Shown here: positions 1 to 6,121 of the stretch, in pieces
Layout: every line of letters starts with the position of its first letter
Position numbering within the stretch: the first letter of the stretch is position 1
Origin: JBFGCT01 sp041581055
Lineage (GTDB): Bacteria > Actinomycetota > Acidimicrobiia > Acidimicrobiales > Ilumatobacteraceae
Direction: 5' to 3'
Assembly: GCA_041581055.1 (NCBI GenBank)
Contig: JBFGCT010000125.1
Coordinates: forward strand, 1-12,146
Length of the DNA: 12,146 bases
Notes under the pieces: model-generated
What the model saw: the letters and a program-made list of their open reading frames with translations, nothing else
Database searches by the model: none
Told to the model about the DNA's origin: nothing
Made by a program: the position numbers and the translations under genes

Positions 1-1149
1 GGCGTGGAGGGCGTGGTTGAAGGCGGTTTCGGGTTGGTGGTGGGCGCGGTGCCAGTGGCAGGCGCGGCGGTGGGCGGCGGTGTGGGCGGCGGGGTCGGTG
101 AGGCGGAGTCGTTTCTGGAGGAACTCGCCGAACAGGTGGTGGTAGCGGTAGGCGGCGCCGTGCCGGTCGAGGCCGATCACCAACGCGTTGGACTCGGCGA
201 GGGCGTGGAGGCGCCCGGCGGCGCCGGTGGTCTCGGTGACCGCGTCGCAGGAGTCGGCGGTCAGCACGTCGAGCACCGAGGTCAGCTGCATCCACCGTTG
301 GTCGTCGTCCGGCAGCGGCCCCAGAACCTCTTCGAGCAGGTACTGGTCGATCGTCCGGTCGCGCCCGTCGAAGCCCGCCAGGAACGAGCCCGGGTCGGCG
401 CCGCCGCGCAACGCCATCCCGATCGCCGCCAGCCCGGTCGACCACCCCTCGGTCTTGGCCACCGCGACGTCGACGTCGTCGTCGCCGAGGTCGGGGCACA
501 TCGAGCGCAGCATCGTCGCCGCGTCGTCGCGGTCGAACGCCAGCCGGGCGGCGTCGACCTCCACGACGTGGCCCGACGCCTGCAGCCGGGCCAGCGACAG
601 CGGCGGCTCGGCCCGCGTCCCGATCAGCAGCCTCAGGTTCGCCGGGAGCTGGGCCATCATCCAGCCCAGCGCGTCGAGCGTCGAGGTGTTGGTCACCGTG
701 TGCAGGTCGTCGAGGACCACCGTCACCGGCTCGGCCAGCTCGATCAGCTCGTTGACCAGGCGGGGCATCACGCTGTCGAGCAGGTTCGTCCCCGGCCGCT
801 GCAGCAGGTGCACGAAGCTCGACCCGAAGCCGGGCGCCGCCCGGTCGACCGCGGCGGCGAACCCGGACCAGAACGACACCGGGTCGTCGTGGTACTCATC
901 CACCGAGAACCACGCCACCGGCCCCGCGTCGGCGCGCTCACACCACTGGGTCAGCAACGTCGACTTGCCGTACCCGGCCGGCGCCCGCACCACCACACAG
1001 AACACCGACCCGTCCGCGACGATCTCGGCCAACACCCCCGACCGGTCCACCGCCCGGGGCCGCACCCGCGGCGGCGTCAACGACGTCAGCGGGACCTCCG
1101 CCCGCGCGCCAGCCCGGACGCCATCACCGCTGCTCACAACGTCCGACAC
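1..1149 (-). CDS. LAL/MalT-like ATP-dependent LuxR-family regulator, N-terminal part (runs off left edge)
   Basis: My reverse-strand translation gives 383 uninterrupted codons with no stop before the edge. It reads as the N-terminal STAND-type ATPase of a large LuxR-family (LAL/MalT-like) regulator: Walker A APAGYGKST (residues 56-64), Walker B VTVVLDDLH (142-150), sensor-like GTRAEPPL (177-184), the family signature TEGWSTGL (233-240) and YRYHHLFGEFL (334-344). These proteins usually run to about 800-950 residues with a C-terminal LuxR helix-turn-helix, which here would lie outside the window; that helix-turn-helix is therefore inferred. The GTG start at 1149 is preferred because a TAGGTT -10-like hexamer ends 8 nt upstream and there is no Shine-Dalgarno, as expected of a leaderless mRNA. 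GTG 1137 and TTG 1182 are alternatives. The gene is divergent from the related regulator at 1343. The last roughly 34 visible codons end almost only in C, whereas the 5' half prefers G. Confidence 0.88.
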   Translation of the reverse strand, partial: MSDVVSSGDGVRAGARAEVPLTSLTPPRVRPRAVDRSGVLAEIVADGSVFCVVVRAPAGYGKSTLLTQWCERADAGPVAWFSVDEYHDDPVSFWSGFAAAVDRAAPGFGSSFVHLLQRPGTNLLDSVMPRLVNELIELAEPVTVVLDDLHTVTNTSTLDALGWMMAQLPANLRLLIGTRAEPPLSLARLQASGHVVEVDAARLAFDRDDAATMLRSMCPDLGDDDVDVAVAKTEGWSTGLAAIGMALRGGADPGSFLAGFDGRDRTIDQYLLEEVLGPLPDDDQRWMQLTSVLDVLTADSCDAVTETTGAAGRLHALAESNALVIGLDRHGAAYRYHHLFGEFLQKRLRLTDPAAHTAAHRRACHWHRAHHQPETAFNHALHA

Positions 1150-1157
1150 GACGAACG

Positions 1158-1163
1158 AACCTA
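1158..1163 (-). promoter_or_regulatory. Putative -10 element of a leaderless promoter for the minus-strand regulator
   Basis: On the minus strand the hexamer reads TAGGTT, which matches the actinobacterial TANNNT -10 pattern, and is followed by 8 nt and then GTG at 1149. This puts the expected transcript start on or within a base or two of the start codon, and explains the missing Shine-Dalgarno. No convincing -35 is visible. The palindrome at 1214-1225 would be centred about 70 bp upstream of this start. Confidence 0.45.
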
Positions 1164-1213
1164 ACCCAGCCCCCCGAACCAACCTCGAACCAAGGCCACG
1201 GGTCCCGGGGGAA

Positions 1214-1225
1214 CCACCCGGGTGA
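1214..1225. promoter_or_regulatory. Palindromic operator candidate, copy 1 (one mismatch)
   Basis: The site reads CCACCCGGGTGA. Its 10-bp core CACCCGGGTG (1215-1224) is a perfect palindrome and 11 of 12 positions match the three perfect copies downstream. It lies between the divergent regulator genes, centred about 70 bp from the minus-strand GTG and 123 bp from the plus-strand ATG. It lacks the downstream CGGGTGRTG element in both directions, unlike the other three copies. The position suggests autoregulation of the regulator pair; this is inference. Confidence 0.65.
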
Positions 1226-1228
1226 GAT

Positions 1229-1253
1229 GGGCCTTTGGCCCTGCCGAAGGGCC
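1229..1253 (+). other. Two mutually exclusive small hairpins in the regulator leader
   Basis: GGGCC (1229-1233) can pair with GGCCC (1237-1241) across a 3-nt loop. Alternatively GGCCCT (1237-1242) can pair with AGGGCC (1248-1253) across a 5-nt loop. The two stems share the middle strand, so only one can form. They lie just after operator copy 1 and 90 bp before the ATG at 1343. If the plus-strand promoter is upstream they would be in the 5' leader. Function is unknown, and short GC stems are common in DNA of this composition. Confidence 0.3.
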
Positions 1254-1342
1254 GTCAACGCTGGTAGCAATGTGGACCAACGCGTTCCGCAGTCCGGCGG
1301 TCACGCGGTCGACCCGAGCGAACCGGGCGAGGTGAGACGGCC

Positions 1343-3697
1343 ATGACGCCAGAACGATCATTCGGCGGCGGACCACGACGGGCGCGCGGCGAGCGCGTCG
1401 CCTCGGGCGAGCGCGACGCGCCGGGCACTGCCGATCTCGTCGTCTCCCATTCCCGCCTCGCGCCCCGTCCGCCGCCGGCCACGACCGTCGAACGGCCCGA
1501 TCTGGTGCGCGCGCTCCGCCGGCGGCGCGACGCCCGGGTCGTGCGCGTCTGCGCGCCCCGTGGCTGGGGGAAGACGACGCTGCTGGCGCAGTGGCGGGCG
1601 GCTGAGCTCGACACCGACCGGGAGGTGTGCTGGCTGACGATCGACGAGAACGACCACACGGTCGAACGCTTCCTCGCCGCGTTCGTCGCGGCGTGCGAGG
1701 CCGGAGTCGCCGATTTCCGGCTCGGCTGGCGAGACGTCGCCCCGGCCGTGGGCGTCGATCCCGTCGCCGCCGTGATCCCGATCGTGGCCGACGAGCTGGC
1801 CGTGACGAGCTCGCGCGCCCTCGTCGTGCTCGACGACCTCCACCGCGCCCCGCCGGCCTGCTTCGAGGCGGTCCGGTACTTGCTCAGGCTGCTGCCGGCC
1901 AACGTACAGTTGGCCTACACGACGATCGGCCAACTGCCGCTGCACATCGCCCAGATGAGGGTGGGCGGCGAGGTCCTCGACATCGGTCCCGAGCAGCTCG
2001 GGCTCGACGGCGCGGACGCGCAGCGGATGGCCCGCGCCGCGGGCGTGGAGCTCGACGACGCCGCGGCCGACACCCTGATCCAGCGAACCGAGGGATGGCC
2101 GGCCGGGGTGGCGGTCGCCGTTCGGCTCCTCGGGACGGCGACGTCGTCGCCCGACGAGGTGGTCGGCGAGCTGTCGGGCCTCGACCGGTCGATCGCCCGA
2201 CTCCTGGACGAGCAGGTCATCCGCTGGCTCGGTGACGCGGATCTGAAGATGTTGACGTCGTCGTCGATACTCGACGAGGTCGACGGCCCACTCGTCGACG
2301 CGGTCACCGGCTCGACCGACGGCGCCGAACGGCTGGAGCGGCTGGCGGCGCCGGGCGGCTTCGTCGTCCGCTCCGAGGACGCCCCCGCCGCGTACCGCTA
2401 CCACGGGCTGCTCCGCGACGTGCTGCACGACGCCCTGGAAATGTCCACGCCGCCGGAGCAGGTGCGCGAGCTGCATCGGCGGGCTGCGGTCGAGCTCGCC
2501 AGGACCGGCCGCGTCGCCGAGTCGATCGTGCACTCGGGGCGGGCGGGGCAGTTCGAGGTGGGGGCCGACGCGCTCGCCGCGGACCTCCCGCAACTCGTCG
2601 GCGACCCCGACCTCACCGATCTGCGATCGGGCGTCGAGTCGCTCACCGAGCACGGCGACCCGTCCTACGTCCCGCTCGCGCTCAGCGCGACGATGCTGTG
2701 CGGGCTCTCCGGGTCGACGGACCGAGCCACCGCGTTGCTGCACGCCGTCGCGTCGGCGACGTGGGCGGGGCCCCTCCCGGGCGGGTGGGGCTCGGTGGAC
2801 GAAGCGGTGGCGATCCTCGGCGGGGCGTTCGCCGACGGCGTCGTGCGACGGGAGGCGGTCGTGGCGGCGGCGCCGACGGCGCGGGGCGGCTCGCCGTGGG
2901 CATCGCTGGCGCAGTTCGCCGCGGGCCGGAGGTCGTTCCTCGCCGGTGACCACGACGTCGCCCGGGCGTGGTTCGAGCGGACGACGACCTTGGTCGGTAT
3001 CCCCTCGGCGAGCCCGACGCCCTTCGAGCGACTGGTCGCGGCGATGTCCGCCGGCTATCTGGCGATCATCCTTTCCGATGGCGGGCGGGCCGGGGAAGCC
3101 GGCAATGCGCTGGAGTGCGCCTCGGAGTTGCTCGGGCGGCCGGAGTGGCGCGACCGCCCCGTCGCCGCTCCGATGTACCTCGCCCGCGGCGTGCTCGAGA
3201 TCGCCGCGCAGCGCCCGCACGACGCCGAGGTGGCGCTCGACAGGGCGCGCACACTCGCCCCCCAGGCGGGTAGCACGGTGTTCCACGCGCTGGTCGAGTT
3301 GACGCGCGCCGCGGAGTTCCGCGGGGATCTCGACAGCGCTCGGCAGCACCTCGCGGAAGCGGAGCTCGTTGCCCCGAGCCTGATCGAGTGCGATCTCCTC
3401 CAGCGGCGCTGTTCGGCCCTCGGGCGGCTGCTGCACCCGGCGACGCTCTCGCAGGCCGGGTTGGTCTCGCCGATCACCGACGGCGAGATGGCCGTGCTGC
3501 GTCGGGTACCGAGCGACCTCACGCAGGTCGAGATCGCGAAGGCGCTGTACCTGTCGATCAACACCGTCAAGAGCCACCTCCGATCGATCTACCAGAAACT
3601 GGGCGTGTCGAGCCGACCGGCGGCGGCGCAACGGGCGCGGGAGCTCGGCCTGCTGCTCGACGAGTCGGCGCCGACCGGGCCTGACGAGCTGCGCTGA
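1343..3697 (+). CDS. LAL/MalT-like ATP-dependent LuxR-family transcriptional regulator (complete)
   Basis: This 784-residue protein has the full LAL layout. An N-terminal STAND ATPase carries Walker A APRGWGKTTL (71-80), Walker B ALVVLDDLH (159-167) and the family motif QRTEGWPAGV (237-246). A helical TPR-like middle (about 400-700) would sense a ligand or partner. A C-terminal LuxR helix-turn-helix spans about 706-770, with LTQVEIAKAL and YLSINTVKSHL. Family members bind ATP, oligomerise and activate transcription from palindromic or repeated sites; the ligand here is unknown. The ATG at 1343 is supported by GAGGTGAG (1329-1336), 6 nt upstream. The first roughly 45 residues are Arg/Pro-rich and probably disordered. 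The sensor region reads AYTTIGQLPL instead of the usual Arg-containing motif seen in the divergent neighbour, so its ATPase behaviour may differ. It is the only complete DNA-binding protein in the window and the best candidate to bind the palindromes. Confidence 0.93.
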   Translation: MTPERSFGGGPRRARGERVASGERDAPGTADLVVSHSRLAPRPPPATTVERPDLVRALRRRRDARVVRVCAPRGWGKTTLLAQWRAAELDTDREVCWLTIDENDHTVERFLAAFVAACEAGVADFRLGWRDVAPAVGVDPVAAVIPIVADELAVTSSRALVVLDDLHRAPPACFEAVRYLLRLLPANVQLAYTTIGQLPLHIAQMRVGGEVLDIGPEQLGLDGADAQRMARAAGVELDDAAADTLIQRTEGWPAGVAVAVRLLGTATSSPDEVVGELSGLDRSIARLLDEQVIRWLGDADLKMLTSSSILDEVDGPLVDAVTGSTDGAERLERLAAPGGFVVRSEDAPAAYRYHGLLRDVLHDALEMSTPPEQVRELHRRAAVELARTGRVAESIVHSGRAGQFEVGADALAADLPQLVGDPDLTDLRSGVESLTEHGDPSYVPLALSATMLCGLSGSTDRATALLHAVASATWAGPLPGGWGSVDEAVAILGGAFADGVVRREAVVAAAPTARGGSPWASLAQFAAGRRSFLAGDHDVARAWFERTTTLVGIPSASPTPFERLVAAMSAGYLAIILSDGGRAGEAGNALECASELLGRPEWRDRPVAAPMYLARGVLEIAAQRPHDAEVALDRARTLAPQAGSTVFHALVELTRAAEFRGDLDSARQHLAEAELVAPSLIECDLLQRRCSALGRLLHPATLSQAGLVSPITDGEMAVLRRVPSDLTQVEIAKALYLSINTVKSHLRSIYQKLGVSSRPAAAQRARELGLLLDESAPTGPDELR

Positions 3698-3722
3698 GCC
3701 GGGTCTGAGGAGCGGCGGCTCA
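3695..3722 (+). terminator. Stop-codon hairpin, possible U-less terminator, overlapping operator copy 2
   Basis: TGAGCCG (3695-3701), which begins with the regulator's stop codon, is the exact reverse complement of CGGCTCA (3716-3722), with a 14-nt loop. No T-tract follows, so at best it is a U-less terminator of the kind proposed for actinobacteria. Its 3' arm shares three bases with the palindrome at 3720-3731, so the end of the regulator gene and the control region of the next operon overlap. Confidence 0.35.
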
Positions 3723-3731
3723 CCCGGGTGA
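3720..3731. promoter_or_regulatory. Palindromic operator candidate, copy 2 (perfect)
   Basis: Exact TCACCCGGGTGA, 23 bp after the regulator stop codon and centred about 84 bp before the sulfatase GTG. Ten nucleotides downstream is CGGGTGGTGA (3742-3751), an element also present after copies 3 and 4. A further GGGTG lies at 3758-3762, giving three GGGTG units at 3726, 3743 and 3758 in one orientation. No clear -35/-10 pair is visible between here and the start codon. Confidence 0.72.
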
Positions 3732-3741
3732 AGTCGCGTCG

Positions 3742-3751
3742 CGGGTGGTGA
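3742..3751 (+). promoter_or_regulatory. Secondary conserved element CGGGTGRTGM downstream of operator copy 2
   Basis: Reads CGGGTGGTGA, 10 nt after the palindrome. It is identical to the element after copy 4 (10756-10765) and matches 8 of 10 positions of the element after copy 3 (9431-9440). It may be a half-site for a second regulator dimer or a core promoter element for an alternative sigma factor; the sequence alone does not decide. Confidence 0.45.
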
Positions 3752-3809
3752 TCGGGCGGGTGTTCCGGGGAGAGAGTGAGGTTCGACATCTCACGAGGGA
3801 GCACTTCAC

Positions 3810-5303
3810 GTGGCCAACGGCAAGAAGCCCAACATCTTGGTGATCTGGGGCGACGACATCGGGATCACCAACCTCAGCTGCTACGGCGACGGTCTGATGG
3901 GGTACCGCACTCCCAACATCGATCGCATCGCCCACGAGGGGATGCGGTTCACCGACTGCTATGGCGAGCAGAGCTGCACCGCCGGGCGGTCGGCGTTCAT
4001 CACCGGTCAGAGCGTGTTCCGCACCGGGCTGAGCAAGGTCGGGATGCCCGGCGCCAACCTCGGGTTGCGGGCGGAGGACCCGACGATCGCCGAGGTGCTC
4101 AAACCCCAGGGCTACGCGACCGGCCAGTTCGGCAAGAACCACCTCGGCGACAAGGACGAGTTCCTGCCGACGAACCACGGGTTCGACGAGTTCTTCGGCA
4201 ACCTGTACCACCTGAACGCCGAGGAGGAGCCAGAGCTCCCGGACTACCCGACTCCCGACGACTTCCCCGACTTCCGGAAGAACTTCGGCCCGCGGGGCGT
4301 GATCCACAGCTACGCCGACGGGCGCATCGAGGACACCGGGCCGCTGACCAAGAAGCGGATGGAGACCATCGACGACGAGACGTCGGAGGCGGCGATGGAC
4401 TTCATGGAGCGGACGACCGGCGACGACACGCCGTTCTTCGTGTGGTTCAACACGACGGCGATGCACTTCCGCACGCACATCCGCGACGAGATCCGCGGTC
4501 AGGCCGGGCGCTGGCAGTCCGAGTACCACGACGCCATGGTCGAGCACGACAAACACGTCGGCCGGGTGCTCGACAAGCTCGACGAGCTCGGCATCGCCGA
4601 CGACACGATCGTCGTCTACAGCAGCGACAACGGGCCGCACATGAACGCCTGGCCAGATGCCGCGATGACGCCGTTCCGCAACGAGAAGAACTCCAACTGG
4701 GAGGGCGCCTACCGGGTGCCCGGGATGATCCGCTGGCCCGGCAGGATCCCGGCCGGCGTGGTCAGCAACGAGATCGTGAGCCACATGGACTGGCTGCCGA
4801 CGTTCGCCGCGGTCGCCGGCGAGCCCGACATCAAGTCGAAGCTGCTCGACGGGCACCAGCTCGGTGACACGACCTACCGAGTGCATCTCGACGGCTACAA
4901 CCTGGCGCCGTTCCTCACCGGCGAGGAGGACACCAGCCCGCGGATCGAGTTCTTCTACTTCACCGACGACGGCGACCTGGCCGCGGTGCGGTACGACAAC
5001 TGGAAGTTGGTCTTCCTCGAGCAGCGCGTCGACGGCACGCTGCAGATCTGGGCGGAGCCGATGGTGCAACTGCGGGTGCCGAAGATGTTCAACCTTCGAA
5101 CCGACCCGTTCGAGCGGGCCGATCGCACGTCGAACACCTACTGGGACTGGCTGATGGACCACGCGTTCCTGGCGGTTCCGGCGCAGAAGATCGTCGGTGA
5201 CTTCCTGGCCACGTTCGTCGAGTACCCACCCCGCCAGAAGGCCGCCAGCTTCACCGTCGACCAGGTCATGGAGAAGCTGCTCCAGGGCATCGGCAGCACC
5301 TGA
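3810..5303 (+). CDS. Formylglycine-dependent arylsulfatase family protein, no signal peptide
   Basis: A 497-residue type I sulfatase (alkaline-phosphatase superfamily), predicted to hydrolyse sulfate esters; the substrate is unknown. Expected active-site residues are visible: metal-binding D15-D16 in the IWGDD motif, C56 in C-T-A-G-R (56-60), the cysteine converted to formylglycine, K109 and H111, H219, the D273-N274 metal pair, and K293 before a WEGAYRVPG-type motif. The C-terminal domain includes FNLRTDPFERAD. The C-x-A-x-R form rather than C-x-P-x-R is common in bacterial sulfatases. The GTG at 3810 is supported by GAGGGAG (3795-3801), 8 nt away. The N-terminus starts directly with the core fold and has no Sec or Tat signal, so it appears cytoplasmic, which is unusual for an enzyme grouped with envelope proteins. 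No formylglycine-generating enzyme is in the window. It is first in a cluster, 17 bp before the next gene. Confidence 0.93.
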   Translation: MANGKKPNILVIWGDDIGITNLSCYGDGLMGYRTPNIDRIAHEGMRFTDCYGEQSCTAGRSAFITGQSVFRTGLSKVGMPGANLGLRAEDPTIAEVLKPQGYATGQFGKNHLGDKDEFLPTNHGFDEFFGNLYHLNAEEEPELPDYPTPDDFPDFRKNFGPRGVIHSYADGRIEDTGPLTKKRMETIDDETSEAAMDFMERTTGDDTPFFVWFNTTAMHFRTHIRDEIRGQAGRWQSEYHDAMVEHDKHVGRVLDKLDELGIADDTIVVYSSDNGPHMNAWPDAAMTPFRNEKNSNWEGAYRVPGMIRWPGRIPAGVVSNEIVSHMDWLPTFAAVAGEPDIKSKLLDGHQLGDTTYRVHLDGYNLAPFLTGEEDTSPRIEFFYFTDDGDLAAVRYDNWKLVFLEQRVDGTLQIWAEPMVQLRVPKMFNLRTDPFERADRTSNTYWDWLMDHAFLAVPAQKIVGDFLATFVEYPPRQKAASFTVDQVMEKLLQGIGST

Positions 5304-5320
5304 GTCGCGGCGCTGGCTTC

Positions 5321-6121
5321 ATGACCGCTCACCATGACTCGCAGCCGGCGATCGACATGCCGGCGCGCCGTCGCCGGCACGCCGGCCGCCGGGCGGGTCG
5401 GCTGTGGCGCCTTGCCGCGCTGTCGATGCTCGTCGCCGGGATGGGCCTCACGACCGCCGAGGTGCTGGCCGGGTCGGCTCTGGCCGAGCGCGCGATCGCA
5501 AGCGCGCCCGACGACACCACCACTCCGCCCGCGGACGAGCAGCCGGTCGACACGGCCGGCGCCCCGACCACGGACGCGGCCGTGCCGACCAGCGAGCCGG
5601 CGCTGCCGGCCGACGGGGAGAGCACGAGTTCCGACGGCTTTCCTTGGATCTGGGTGGTCGCGGCCGGCGTCGCCGCCGTCGCCCTGCTCGCGCTCGTCAG
5701 CCTGATCTCGTCGATCAGCCGCCGCCGGACACAGGCGGCGTGGCAGGACGACGCGGCGCGCCTGGTCCAGGACGGGCTCGTGATCGTCGACCTGGCGTCG
5801 CCCGATCCCCGAGCGGGCAACTCCTCGTGCGGGCGGGAGACGCTGATGGCGATCGAGGAGCGCCTCGATCGATTCATCCATCGAGCCGGCCCGATCCGGC
5901 AGAACGCGCCGACGCTCCGCGCCCGGGAGCAGGTCGAGAACGTCGGTCAGAGTGCGACCGCGTTCGCCTCCGCCGTGATGGCGGATCGGGCCATCCGCGA
6001 TGGCGTCACCGCGCAGGCCGCCCAACAGCAGGCGTACTCGACGCAACGGGTGGTCGAGCGGATGCGCGAGTTCGACCTCAACCTCCGCGCCCTGTCCTGG
6101 CTGCTTCAGGAGCTCCCTTGA
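5321..6121 (+). CDS. Two-helix membrane protein with Thr/Pro/Ala-rich linker and cytoplasmic helical tail, unknown function
   Basis: I do not recognise this 266-residue protein. An Arg-rich N-terminus (residues 16-30) precedes a hydrophobic segment (31-51) that could be a signal anchor or a signal peptide cleaved near SALA at 55. Residues 60-106 are Asp/Thr/Pro/Ala-rich and look like a disordered extracytoplasmic linker. A second membrane helix (107-133) is followed by a stop-transfer RRR (134-136). A helical, Gln/Arg/Ala-rich domain (137-266) should be cytoplasmic, with coiled-coil-like character from about 175. Only one cysteine is present (C170). The ATG at 5321 follows the sulfatase stop by 17 bp but has only a weak ribosome-binding site, so ATG 5357 is a possible alternative. 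Its stop overlaps the TTG start of the next gene by 4 bp (TTGA), which indicates one operon and probable translational coupling. Confidence 0.82.
   Translation: MTAHHDSQPAIDMPARRRRHAGRRAGRLWRLAALSMLVAGMGLTTAEVLAGSALAERAIASAPDDTTTPPADEQPVDTAGAPTTDAAVPTSEPALPADGESTSSDGFPWIWVVAAGVAAVALLALVSLISSISRRRTQAAWQDDAARLVQDGLVIVDLASPDPRAGNSSCGRETLMAIEERLDRFIHRAGPIRQNAPTLRAREQVENVGQSATAFASAVMADRAIRDGVTAQAAQQQAYSTQRVVERMREFDLNLRALSWLLQELP
6108..6112 (+). promoter_or_regulatory. Ribosome-binding site that fixes the TTG start at 6118
   Basis: AGGAG lies 5 nt before TTG 6118, inside the last codons of the preceding gene. The open frame continues upstream to 5404, but that part is a shadow of the gene at 5321 and codes for an Arg-rich nonsense sequence. 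A signal-peptide-like hydrophobic stretch begins right after this TTG. Together these choose TTG 6118 as the start. Confidence 0.75.

Noticed and set aside
4..1225. Two long plus-strand open frames at the left end (4-1164 and 188-1225)
   Set aside because: Their products are Arg/Gly/Ser/His-rich nonsense. The reverse strand encodes a clear STAND ATPase with Walker A and B motifs across the same bases.
3720..3731. The palindrome as a simple restriction/methylation site (CCCGGG)
   Set aside because: Conservation extends to 12 bp, copies occur only at unit boundaries, and a second element follows at fixed spacing. A 6-bp enzyme site would not require these.
3720..5162. A 480-codon minus-strand open frame
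   Set aside because: It is a shadow of the sulfatase gene, which has complete catalytic motifs.
5404..6117. Upstream extension of the Vps62-like frame to 5404
   Set aside because: It overlaps the gene at 5321 throughout and encodes low-complexity Arg-rich sequence. The TTG at 6118 has a Shine-Dalgarno and is followed directly by a signal peptide.
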